This document shows positions 48,830-59,428 of a stretch of DNA of 64,000 bases, piece after piece; position 1 is the first letter of the stretch, and every line of letters starts with the position of its first letter. The DNA lies in the NCBI GenBank assembly GCA_025201365.1, contig JAIXMF010000005.1:434001-498000 (forward strand), given 5' to 3'. Made by a program: the position numbers and the translations under genes. The notes beneath the pieces were generated by a model. The model did not search any database. It saw only the letters and a program-made list of their open reading frames with translations, and was not told the DNA's origin. This stretch comes from Syncephalis plumigaleata (taxonomy: Eukaryota > Zoopagomycota > Zoopagomycetes > Zoopagales > Piptocephalidaceae).

Positions 48830-49590
48830 CTAACGACAATTATTGCTGTAGGTATTGTTGCGATTCCTCTGTAAGCAATTTTTCGCAATGTAGCCTAGTT
48901 CGTCACACGCATAGCAACGTCGTGCATTACTACTATTGTTATTAAACCTGTGGTTGTTATTGTTTCGATTATTCTGGAATCCTAAACTGTTTAGTGCTTG
49001 AACTAACGCATCAATATCCATAGATGTGACATTGTTATTATCTTCTTTTCTTGCTTCGTTTGATACTCTTTGACTTCTGCAATGTTGCCGAGAATAATAA
49101 AGGGCGCGTGTGTTGAGGATGTATCATCAAGACTGCAAGGATTTGCTCGAAGGGACTCAGTCAAATAATATACCGGAAGTGTTTGTCGGAATGCCGCAAT
49201 GAGTTCTTCGTCTATTGCGCTGGGGATACGACTACGAATGACCATGAACCTGGTAATATGTTCTTCTAAGTCGAGATTATCCGTCCATCGCAAGTTAGAT
49301 AACTGCAACCGAGCGATGGAAGCTGACCGATTGCCTCCATAACGTACGAGGATACCCTTTTTAAACTGCTTCCAGGTCTTAGGTGCCTTGGGACTAGCAC
49401 GCATGGATTGATGCCACGTTGCCGCTGACCCTCCTAATCGCTGAACAGCCCAAACTATTCTCTGTGCTTCATTGTAATCGCTAATTTTCCATACTTGTTC
49501 GACAAGATTGCACCAACGGTCCACAGGAAACTCATTTTCTCCGGTGAACTTCGAGACTGATGATAAAGGTGATCGATCAGTCTGCACCAT
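48830..49590 (-). mobile_element. Ty3/Gypsy-like gag fossil (capsid part plus CCHC zinc knuckle)
   Basis: An about 195-codon frame shows the retrotransposon Gag pattern: FTGENEFPVDRWCNLVEQV, WAVQRLGGSAATWHQSM, WKQFKKGILVRYGG and LSNLRWTDNLDLEEHITRF. A zinc knuckle CYACDELGYIAKNC follows in an Asn/Arg-rich context. No protease, reverse transcriptase, integrase or long terminal repeats were found within several kb, so the element is broken, with only its gag part left. The still-legible gag suggests moderate rather than great age, which cannot be dated without its terminal repeats. Confidence 0.75.
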
Positions 49591-50119
49591 TGATTATAAC
49601 AATAAAGCAATACCTTACTGAAGTGACCGACGCTTGGAGATGAAGACGATATGTAAACAATAATACTGATAGACTTGCTGAAACCTTTTGACGAAAGCGG
49701 TGTCAATAACACGGTGACAGTAAAAGAGAGAACGGTTGCCACTAGTGTACCAACTACAATTGACATGAGATGTTGACTAATGAATCCTTCTCTTTAATAG
49801 AACATAAGAATATTTATATAGGTGTCATTCGTATATGGTGTGAATAAATTATGCTCCTCACGCCATGTGCAAAGTGCTGATCGACGAATTCTCATCAACT
49901 TGCATGGACGCGCATTTTAATGCATACATGCTAAATTGAATTGCTCTAGCTTTAATTACGACCTATACACCTACTTGTCTCATTCACCTTATAGAATTGA
50001 TATATAGTTATTGCTATCAATGAAGCATGCATGACTAACACTGATTTATCATTATTATTACGCTTGACATTGTTGCGTTCCGTCAATTGGTATTTTTACG
50101 GTGATAATGGATATTGCTC

Positions 50120-51273
50120 ACGTCAACCGTTTTGCATTCTCATCGTTACTTGATAGACCAGTACACTTTACATGAACTGCATTGTTCTGCCACGTTATTA
50201 GCAATGCCTACGAGGTATCCTTGTTCAATAAAGGTATGTCGATAAGAAGTGTGAATAGCATACACAACGGTAGAACTAATATCTGTCTTGTTTATTGTAG
50301 CTATTCAAGAATTGAATCGCTCTACCAACTCACAACTATCGGCATTCTACTTTGAATCTACCAAGGAGCGGCTTTACGTTGACGACAAATTATCGTTGGC
50401 ACGAGATCAGCACAGACTGCCATATACACGTAAGCCATTGATACTTGGTATGCAATTGTAGCTAAGCAAGGAATGCCATATAGATATTGAGGTGTACACA
50501 CGCGCACTCACACCAATTACTTGTCATTTAGCCGAGAAGATTCAGCTTTTCTCCTCGTCGAGTTGGTCGACACCACTTGATAGCATATTCCAGTCGGGAT
50601 GGATATCTCTGGTAAACACTTGCAATCACTGAGCTATGTGTGGTCTAACACTCGAGCATTGGAATTGAATAGGATGGCGTTGGCATAATACTGCTTTGGA
50701 GCAGACTGGACAGTGCTACGACACCTTGTAGTCAGTCTACCAGCTAGTCGAGAAGGTGCGACGGCCAAGTAAGTGCTATCTGCAGTATACCAAATGATTT
50801 ATTTACAAATCTATTGAATGACAGGGAATCAAGACAAGCGGCAAATCGATCTGACACTAGAACTGAAGACAGTGCAATGTTCCACTAGGCCAATTATTAC
50901 AGAAATACGGTGAGACGACAATAATAACAATAGCAATAGTGATATTGGTTGTATATAGTTTACTAAGCAATAGCATTAGCATCGCAACTACCTGAACTGT
51001 CTTATGTGCATCGGTTAATGTTGCTGCACAGTCGACATTAACCACAGAAATGACACTGTCCTTATTAGTGAGCGATATCATTACCAAGTAAGTATGAAGT
51101 ATGAGTATGAGTGTGCCGTGATAATGACTATTGATCGACAACGTAATAGACACTATGAATGGTGCATCTGGTCAAATGATTCTACGTTTATGGCACGACA
51201 TAAATGTCCTAGATGTTGGAGCTATCGATCTGATCAACCGGAATGGCTATGCAATCGATGCCACTTGTTGTGA
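50120..51273 (+). pseudogene. 3' part of a mitochondrial isoleucyl-tRNA synthetase gene
   Basis: Anticodon-binding region: RYLIDQYTLHEL (50141), ISNAYEVSLFNK, AIQELNRSTNSQLSAFYFESTKERLYVDD (50302-50390) and ALTPITCHLAEKI. The C-terminal zinc site is HKCPRCWSY...LCNRC (51200-51261), followed by a stop at 51271-51273. This order is that of class Ia IleRS, the AFYFxxxKxRLY motif being diagnostic. Introns with GT/AG remain, so it is a genomic fragment. The Rossmann, editing and KMSKS parts are absent upstream, where a gag fossil lies instead. Several frame losses make it probably dead; a whole copy should exist elsewhere. Confidence 0.65.
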
Positions 51274-52481
51274 ACAATAACAAGGGACACGTCATTGACA
51301 CTGCTATGCATTCATGTAACTAATAGCAACATCCCATCGATGGTGTACTAGCAAGCCTATTGAATAACAACCTGATTCATTCATCATCCTGAAACATGAA
51401 CCAAGTTGTTAGACACATACCAATTATAAATGTTACTTTATCATATGTATTCGTGTACGATATTCATTATTAGTTGAATGGATTAGACTGATCAGCTAGC
51501 AATTATTGCTACTAATGATACCATCATCATACAATCATTCAGTTATAAACATCCATATGATATGATCAATTATAGATATTGACACACGCGATACTACTAT
51601 TATGCAATCTATGTTACATTAATTACTGCCAGCATAGTAACACTCGATTATTACATTGACGGCATTTCATATGAGTATGAGCAGTCGTCATCTCAATCGG
51701 TCGATTAAGCTGAGCATATCACATGGCTGACATACCGCAGTAAGTATTCGGTAATTAGAATGGAGTCGGATGTTATTCTGGTCAGTGGGTGGACTAACCG
51801 TTTCAGTCGTCGTCAATCCCAGCAAGGCTAATCACTAGTATAGATTCATCTATGATATACACCATTTCATCAATGTAGAACAGCAGTTGCTCGAAGAATC
51901 AGCGTATAGTTATTGTAAAGATGACGTTTATTGCGTAAAAGCATTGGCAAAAATATATAGCGAGTACATCATAATAAAATCCGTGTTTACGCTGTAATAG
52001 AATGTGCAAGCAATTTTGTCTGCTTATTTAGTGTGTGGTATAAAAAGGACGCGCACTAAATAATGTACATCATCAACTCATTCATTTCATTCTTTTTTCT
52101 CACACTAAAAAGCACTCACTAAAAGCTATTCACTTGAACTTTAAACGCTGTTCGTCTTCTTGTAGCTTACTAAAACCATAACTGGTAATATATTGTTGAT
52201 TGTGTTGCTGCTGTATCTCCCTTGTATGTTGTTTGTACGTATTCGTCTCTGTTCTAACCGTTGTATGTTCTCTCGTGTGTAGTAGTCTTGTGCATGACTA
52301 TGCTATTTGCACTGCAAGCGCTCTTCTCGATATTTTCTATTGTACGTGCTCCATATGTGCTCCTCCCCACTGCATACTTGTTCTATGTTACTCACGCTGT
52401 TCTAATTAATTGATAGTACAAGCATCATCTGCATCTACCTGTGTTCATCTGCAGTATGTTTCAGCTTACCAATCCATCTTT
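51274..52481. other. Intergenic, AT-rich
   Basis: No gene recognised. Contains a TATA-like box at 52039 and a short ORF (52200-52409) rich in Cys and hydrophobic residues that looks fortuitous. Confidence 0.4.
52039..52047 (+). promoter_or_regulatory. TATA-like element
   Basis: GTATAAAAAGGACGCGC context, the best TATA consensus in this intergenic stretch, about 440 bases upstream of the C-rich ORF. May be its promoter; distance is long, leaving room for an intron-containing leader. Confidence 0.35.
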
Positions 52482-53224
52482 ATGCCATCTGTGCACGGTG
52501 CACAGGGCAATAACATTGTGCCACCACACGTCACGGTAAGTGATTATGGCACTAGCAGTTGAAACGCGTTACTAATACGTCACACTTAGTGTGGTATGGT
52601 GGGCTTACGCCCATTTTATAATCGAAGCCACGTCCGCGTCAATGATCGTTCGTAAACGATCCTACTCCGAAATTGAGTTAAAACTAAAAAGCACTTCGGT
52701 GCATAAAAAAGCTCGTCATTTCGAGCGTAAGCGCAAGGATAGCATCCTAGAGCGCATCAAACAACGCGCTATCGAGCGCAAGAAACTCTGGCGCCAGTGG
52801 AACCGCGAGCGTCTAAGTCGCATTGGCGCTACGCCTCCACCCCTCTCCCGCTCCCTCTCTCCCTCCTCTTGATCCCTTCTACATCCAATCCCTCTCCCAT
52901 TCCCGACTTCTGCTTCATCCGCCACTACCACCCTCCACCTCCTCCAATAACACACCAACGCCAATGGAAGACGTCCAATATCAACGGGACATCGCTCCAT
53001 TGGCGATCATCTTTAAACCCAAACCACGGCTCGACCCAGCCGTCCTCCTCTCCGCTCTCGCCGCACTCCGCACCTCCCGCCCTCATCTTCCTTCTCCTCC
53101 CATTTCACCTACCACTCCCTCTCCCTCCAAGTCTGTGTCGGCAGGGTCGACCGACACGGACGAACCACAACGCAAACGTGTTCGTCGCGTGCGTTGTGTG
53201 ATACGCGATGAAGAACAACAATAA
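52482..53224 (+). CDS. Hypothetical basic, Pro/Ser-rich protein (orphan)
   Basis: A probable first exon (MPSVHGAQGNNIVPPHVT, 52482-52535) and a GTAAGT...TTAG intron precede a basic segment, VRKRSYSEIELKLKSTSVHKK...FERKRKDSILERIKQRAIERKKLWRQWNRERLSR. Then comes a Pro/Ser-rich region (PPLPPSTSSNNTPTP) and IAPLAIIFKPKPRLDPAVLLSALAALR, ending in a nuclear-signal-like RKRVRRVRCVIRDEEQQ. Frame changes near 52640 and 52860 prevent a single reading. The segment 52700-53220 is strikingly C-rich (CCCTCTCC) compared with its AT-rich surroundings. I do not recognise a family. Could be a nuclear protein specific to this lineage. Confidence 0.4.
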
Positions 53225-53689
53225 TAAGGTAAGTCAACACTAATATACACTACTAATACAATAACTAACATTACTACTAGGTTTTATTATTATATACTAC
53301 TACTACTATCGGGTTATACCAACAATGTGGCCGTTGCCACACTTTTCCTATTTCCATTCAATATGCGCCATGTATGGCCAACTGTATCAAATATGTTTGT
53401 TTTGCTTTTTCTGTCAATAAATATTCATAATCTCCTGTATACACTTGTCTAAGCGTGTTTACATTTGGTCATATCTAAAAAGCAAACAATTCAAGTAAGT
53501 ACAATGCAGTCATATCACACTACTAATACTTTTTATTAGCATTAGTTTATCATCAAATCCATCATCATTCAATAGGTTAGTACGTATCGATCAGCTACTA
53601 CGACGTCTAGTACATCATACACTAGCAGTGTATACCGCTGTAAAGGTATACCACATTGTAATTGACACTTCATTGTAAGTAATGTTTAG
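53225..53689. other. Intergenic
   Basis: AT-rich, with short TACTAC repeats; nothing supported. Confidence 0.4.
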
Positions 53690-54860
53690 TGATGCATCAT
53701 TCTATGGACTACTTGGTCGACTACACATCGTGGCAACATATGTCGTATGAATGTGCCAGATTGAGATATTCACTTTATTATTCCTGATGTCTACATAGCT
53801 AATCGTAATTCCTCGGAATAAACCATTCTGGTTGTAAAAGTCGCCGTCAACTGTCGTCCACTGAACCAGCGGCCATGGAGCATCTTCATCGCTTGTTTGC
53901 ATCAGACACATCAGCAAACTGCACGAATATATAGGCGGCACCAGCGGGGTCGTCGTCTAATTCAATATGAATACGAGTTACGACATCAAACGACGACACT
54001 CCTCCTCGAACTCTTCGCTTAGTGCATCATCCGCTTCACCGGCAGTGACTGCATTAGCAATACGCACCACAGTAGCAGTCCTGTTGTCGTTCTTCTGTGC
54101 TCGATCATGTGCAACACGAGCTGCCTACACCAGCAATGTTACTCGATATATCAGTACATACGTGTTGCCTACCTCTTCACTCTGTGCGAGTTTCTGCATT
54201 ACCGCGTAGCGCTGACTTCCTTAATGCTGATGTGTTCTTCACCCAATACGCTATTCAATGGTTCCACCGGTGATATTGCCATGGATTGTCCTGTCAAGAT
54301 ATTGGTATAGTACACTTAGATTGCTATGTATATATATATGTATGTATTACTACCTTTGATCATAGTACTCGTAGTAGCAGTATCAGCTATCGTAGCAGAT
54401 GATGCTTGAAGTGATACCATCCCTTTGATGCCTTCATGCCTTCGATCAATGTGCCAGGTATCATTGCTGTAATAACATGAAGATTATCACCGCCTACTTC
54501 AAATCCATTCATTGCTGTTATGGCCACCGGGACTACTTTATCCGATTCAAAATCAATAAATCTAGTGCAATTTATTAGATGGATTTATATACATGTTTTC
54601 TGCTACCATCTTACCCGTAAGTCTTGTGTGTCTTGTAGTCCTATTCGGCTAATGCTATTAACAATTTAATAGTTAGCAAACCAGTGAATGGAATGACCAC
54701 GTATGCATATACGCTTACAACGAGAATGCAATACTCGATTTTACCAAATGCTTCAATGATAGTTTACAGTGTCAACTATACCATACTAAATAAATCGGAT
54801 TCACATTACAGATACTCGCATACTCCATAATCATATGCTGTATTCGATGAGCATTTTAAA
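53690..54860 (-). pseudogene. 5'-truncated PUF60-like splicing factor gene
   Basis: Read leftward: IIEAFGKIEYCIL (RRM2, about 54765-54720), then FIDFESDKVVPVAITAMNGFEVGGDNLHVI (RRM2 end, 54560-54470). Next LGEEHISIKEVS, RYAVMQKLAQSEE (54215-54175), VVRIANAVTAGEADDALSEEFEEECRR and VVTRIHIELDDDPAGAAYIFVQFADVSDANKA. Finally MLHGRWFSGRQLTATFYNQNGLFR (53890-53800). This is the RRM2-linker-UHM layout of PUF60, with HGRWFSGRQ matching NGRWFAGR. RRM1 is absent: at about 54860 the sequence passes into dispersed repeat R2. Introns remain. Several frame slips. The last could be base-call error, but the loss of RRM1 is structural. Confidence 0.65.
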
Positions 54861-54875
54861 CGTGTATTTATTGAA

Positions 54876-55730
54876 TAAATTATGATGATAATGCTTACGG
54901 TTAATTGCATAGAGAGCAACGAGTGAACAAATAGAATACACGATAAACAATGTAATAAACAAGCAGTAACTAGTAGAATGACTGACTTGTCACGAATGAG
55001 CAAGGAATGAGCAAGGAAGGGTGCATGAACACGTATGTCAGTTTATTCGAAGAAGCAGTGTATGCTTGTAGGTAGATAGAATATGTAGATGGCATTAAAC
55101 AAATAAAATACAAATAAAAGCATGACATAGTGGTGGCATACAAACAGATGACGGAAAAGAGTGGTAAAAGTAAAAGGTGCATATTACAACGAGAACAGTG
55201 AACGCTTAAACATTGATAAATAAGCAGGACAGTGATAGAAAACAAAGGACTAGAACGAACAATAAACAAGGCTTATTGGTATAGTAATAATAACGACAAG
55301 TGAGCATGTAGACAGTTAGAGGAAGAGAAAGAGGAAAACAAAGAGATAAATAAACGTCATAGAGATAGTATGGCAGAATAGCTGCTATTGGGAAGGTGTA
55401 TGCTAAAGTGAAAGAGGAAGTAGGGGAATGCGAATGACACGAAGAAGACGCGTATTACTGGGAAAGTAAATAAATGAAGAAAACTAGCATATAGTTAAGA
55501 GGAAGTAGACGTGTTTGTTTACTGACAAGTGGAATGTAGTTGACACAAGAAGGCACTTGCTGCTTAGTGGTAGGGAAATGAGATTGGCACGAATAAGACA
55601 GTATGTGAAAGAAGTCAACGACAAGTGGAAGGTAGTCAAGACTAAGAAGGCAGCATTGGTAAAGAAGTAAAGAGAAGTAACGTGCGAAAAGTGTTTATTG
55701 ATTACTGTGAGTAAAGATAACAATGCTTAA
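54876..55730 (+). repeat. Dispersed repeat R2, copy 2
   Basis: Second copy of the repeat at 29893-30690, same orientation, starting where the PUF60 fragment stops. No TIR-family ends flank it. The sequence from here to 56331 holds no gene and leads into the F-box promoter. Confidence 0.75.
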
Positions 55731-56331
55731 TGTTAATCAATAGAGATGTTGATAAAGTCCATTCTTAGACAGCTGGATAACCATTGCCATTTTTGATAGA
55801 AGGATTGAAGAGAGGATTGTATAATTGCCGTACGGCGTTTGGCGTATATGATGTCTTTAAGTATGGATTGCCATATATATATAAGATGTTTGTGTGATCA
55901 GTTGACTTGTTGCCTCGCGTAATCCATTTTGATCAATTCGGACATGTCGTAAATTGTAAATGATGCTTACTATTGATGTCTATATATTCTATCTATGTGT
56001 GCAATCACACGCCTATCTTTCATATCCTACCTTCAAGCAGATGTTACGTGTACTACCGCTACCACTGTTGGAAACTGTAAATGTTGATGACTATCGGTGC
56101 TTGCTTATTCGTCTATTATGTTTATTTACTATCTCGTATGTACTCTCTCCCTAGACTCCCTTATGGTCCCTCATTGACCCCTATCACTCCTACATTCTTA
56201 AATAGCAGATGTAGCGTGTATCGCAATTATCACATTATATATATATTAAGCCTTGTCATTACATTTTATTTTGCCTCATTTCATTAGAATAGTTGCTTCC
56301 TATTGCGTTTCCATTTCTCCTTTCATGTACA

Positions 56332-57912
56332 ATGTCGTTATTCGACACGTTACCAGTCGAGATTCTGGAATATATTATACGCATTGCACCTGTTGATAGT
56401 GTGCAAGCATTGTCACTGACGTGTCGTTCTATCCACCGCATTGTCATAACCTATAATGTGCACTGGCAAAAGGTGTACCGTACATTGTATGTGACTGATA
56501 TTGAAGATAATGGAGAAGTAATATGGCTAGAGCAAACTTACCGTGAACTACAAGCAAGAGATAATAATAGTGCTATTTGGTGGCAACTGCTTAATAAAAG
56601 GCATAGGCTGGAGGCATGTTGGCGTGATCGAACAGGTTATAATGATTTGTCACTGCAGTTTAAGCATGATTTACCATTGAGCCGTCTCACTGACCCTAAA
56701 CTATTGGCTCGCTCCGATTGGATAGTAGCAGCGAATGGATGGAAACTAGCAATTATTAATGCGAAATCATCGGAATTGTCATGGCTAGCAATAGATTCCT
56801 CTGTCACTGACGTCTACACACCATACATACCAAATAACAATCCTACTAGAAAGCGACGCAGATTATCTAAGCGTATCGCAGAGCGAGTCCGTAAAGATGA
56901 ATCCAGCAGGAGAGATGCACTTGTGGGCCAAATTGCTTTGTCGGATAAATACGTCGCAGTGAAAGTAAGCACAACGTCGGCGGCCCATGATCAAATGCAA
57001 GTGTGGCGTATTGTCGATCAGCAATTAATATTTAATTATACAATCTGGGGCTACAGTACTACATTGGAGCTACGTGGAAGATGGCTTTATTATGATGAAG
57101 GCACCAAGCCTAACACTCCTTCCTTGAATGATCCTTTAACAGTGGTAGACCTGGAGGCGGTCAATCCAGAAAAGAGTGTACATCGACTTGTATCGCCCGT
57201 AGGAGGAACTTATGCTCATTTGCAACGAGCTAGTGCGACAGAAGCTGAACTATTCCACAGCTACTACGAGGAACGTACTTACAATTGGTGCTTATTTCGA
57301 ATAACAGCAGATGGCAATGATAGTGTGCTAAAAACAATGCCTCTACCCCCTACAAACATCTCCACGGGTTGTGCTAGATGTATCCGTGTTGAACACGATC
57401 ACGATCAAGTGTTATTCTACGGTCGAGGAAATTATCAACCTGGATTTACGATGTGGGTAGCAATTCTACGCTTATCCGACAATAAACTGCTATGGGAGCG
57501 AGATGTAGGATTTGCATCATTATACAAAGGTATGGACATCCTACAACTGACTGGAGGTGGCTCACCTCCATGCCATTATCTAGTATGGCCATCTCAACGA
57601 CAAACGGTAAAGATTCTATCTATGGATAATGGCGATACTCTTCATTTTATATCGTTAGATAAACTATATGTGTTTTCTACGGTTTGTCAGCCGATAATTG
57701 GTACATTGATATTGATTGCACGAATGGAGCCATCATACGATACCCTTCAATATCTAATGCTGGATGTACAAAGCGGCGAGCTGATAGATGGGCCCATTAT
57801 AAATAACCCTATAACAGACGAATTAACTGTAATCTCGGCTACCCCTACTCATTTAATACGATGGAATGGTAAGACGCTAGAAGTGTATGCACTTTGTCAA
57901 CAAACTAATTAA
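56332..57912 (+). CDS. F-box protein, intronless
   Basis: MSLFDTLPVEILEYIIRIAPVDSVQALSLTCRSIHRIVITYNVHWQKVY is a clear F-box (residues 5-50), the Skp1-binding module of SCF ubiquitin ligases. The remaining about 475 residues have regular Trp/Gly-containing strands (WLAIDSS, QVWRIVDQQLI, LELRGRWLYYDEG, TMWVAILRLSDNKLLWERDV) that suggest a beta-propeller without canonical WD motifs. One Lys/Arg patch (RKRRRLSKRIAERVRK) looks like a nuclear signal. The frame is complete and unbroken, with no intron, unlike most genes here. Resembles the gene at 5716-7361. Confidence 0.8.
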   Translation: MSLFDTLPVEILEYIIRIAPVDSVQALSLTCRSIHRIVITYNVHWQKVYRTLYVTDIEDNGEVIWLEQTYRELQARDNNSAIWWQLLNKRHRLEACWRDRTGYNDLSLQFKHDLPLSRLTDPKLLARSDWIVAANGWKLAIINAKSSELSWLAIDSSVTDVYTPYIPNNNPTRKRRRLSKRIAERVRKDESSRRDALVGQIALSDKYVAVKVSTTSAAHDQMQVWRIVDQQLIFNYTIWGYSTTLELRGRWLYYDEGTKPNTPSLNDPLTVVDLEAVNPEKSVHRLVSPVGGTYAHLQRASATEAELFHSYYEERTYNWCLFRITADGNDSVLKTMPLPPTNISTGCARCIRVEHDHDQVLFYGRGNYQPGFTMWVAILRLSDNKLLWERDVGFASLYKGMDILQLTGGGSPPCHYLVWPSQRQTVKILSMDNGDTLHFISLDKLYVFSTVCQPIIGTLILIARMEPSYDTLQYLMLDVQSGELIDGPIINNPITDELTVISATPTHLIRWNGKTLEVYALCQQTN

Positions 57913-58209
57913 ATAAAGCTTAGCAATATTAAATGGTAGCTTGTATATAACACGTGTGCACATATCACTGACAGAATATGAAAATGGTCATAGTTTATTG
58001 ATAAGTTATCGTTATATTGAATAGGTAAAAGAATATAAGGAAAGAAAGAAGCGTCTCGTCATTGTTGTTTAACAAAATAAAAGTGTGGAGAGCTCACTAG
58101 GTATTGCCATACGTATAGACACTCTCACTAGCATTTATCTCGTTGCTCATCTTTGAATAATGGAAGACTAATAGGAACATCATCGTAATCATTATTGTTG
58201 TTGATGTCG
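57913..58209. other. Short convergent intergenic
   Basis: AT-rich; nothing seen apart from probable 3' UTRs. Confidence 0.4.
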
Positions 58210-58929
58210 CTAATGATTTGGACTAGACCACGTTAGTCCACCATCTGTGCTACTCCATATTTGACCGCATTGATCTTTCTCGGCCTGATAAGCATCACCG
58301 ATACCAGCATGATCAAGTGGAGTAGCATCCATGGAATGCGATGATGATGATGATGGATAATTGGTGTTGCCTGCATTTGGTACGGAAACATGATAAGGAC
58401 CCGTCCAAGTGGTTCCTTCATCTTGACTGGCATAATAATTGCCACATTCATCAACACAATAAACTCGTGAGTCGGCTAAAGGGGAATCATATACAAATGA
58501 TGGTAGTTCGTTGGCATTAAGCCATTGTGTGTCTTTAAGCAATGTACTTGCAATGATACGAGTAGTTAATGCGGATGATGATGATGATGATGAATTGACT
58601 GTAGAGGGATAGACGGAGAGAATTGACAAATGCTCGTTGCATGGATGGTTGCACTTTATTCGTACTGATCGCTTGTTCAGCAGAGGTAGGATTGATTCAC
58701 GTATCGTCGCATCTCTCTGAGAAGTAAATGGCAAGTAGAAAAACGTGGTAGGGAAGGAAGCCTCGATCGATGGACGGCGAGTCGACAATGTTAAGCGACG
58801 ACTTGAAAATGACGATAAATGAACGTTCGACCATTGTATATATACATTGGGCAATACCGCACTCTCTGTGATACTTGCCCCGGACAGAAGCAAAGCGTAT
58901 GCTAGAACAAAATGCAAACGACGTGACAT
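58210..58929 (-). CDS. Secreted protein with two Asp-box (BNR) repeats
   Basis: Signal peptide MSRRLHFVLAYALLLSGASITESA, then about 215 residues. Two C-terminal Asp boxes fit SxDxGxTW: SQDEGTTW (near 58415) and SSTDGGLTW (near 58235). Four Cys (IKCNHPCNEH and VYCVDECGNYY) suggest disulphides. Asp boxes occur in sialidases, VPS10/sortilin-like and other beta-propellers, but only two are here and the protein ends right after the second (WSSPNH). So it is either a small extracellular protein or the start of a propeller cut by a frame loss. No catalytic residues recognised. Confidence 0.55.
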   Translation of the reverse strand: MSRRLHFVLAYALLLSGASITESAVLPNVYIQWSNVHLSSFSSRRLTLSTRRPSIEASFPTTFFYLPFTSQRDATIRESILPLLNKRSVRIKCNHPCNEHLSILSVYPSTVNSSSSSSSALTTRIIASTLLKDTQWLNANELPSFVYDSPLADSRVYCVDECGNYYASQDEGTTWTGPYHVSVPNAGNTNYPSSSSSHSMDATPLDHAGIGDAYQAEKDQCGQIWSSTDGGLTWSSPNH

Positions 58930-59428
58930 GTTATAAACAAAAGCGATGGATATGAGGAGTAAAATGGCAACAACAACAACGACAACAACGACAAAAAAGA
59001 TGGCAGCGGTAGGAGTAATGCGGGTTATGGTGGAACAAGATCCTCATGGGACTGTCGGTTTTTATTTCTAATGTGTGGCTTTTTGGCATAGAATTGAACA
59101 GAGCGGCCACAGCGATGACGTACCCCGTCATAAGGGTAAACCGGTTTCGAATGACATCCAAGTCAAACGACATCAATCATGCAGCAATATAGGAGATAAT
59201 AACATGTAGCGGCATATGTGATAAACATGAGATTAGCATTGCTAGTCTTGCTCGCTCTACCGATGAACGAGGTAATCGACGGAATAATATTACAAAGTGT
59301 ACACAATAGATGATTGTGACTAGTATGAGATGACGCGTACTCGCCCTTTCGATTATTCATCATCCACGTATGCACGAATACTGGGACGTGCAGAGATCAA
59401 AGAGGAAATTCATCATTGTTTCTTTTTA

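Noticed and set aside
52200-52409. Cys-rich 69-codon ORF as a small secreted protein
   Set aside because: Composition is Cys/Val/Leu low-complexity with no clear signal cleavage site, and it uses a GTG rather than ATG start.
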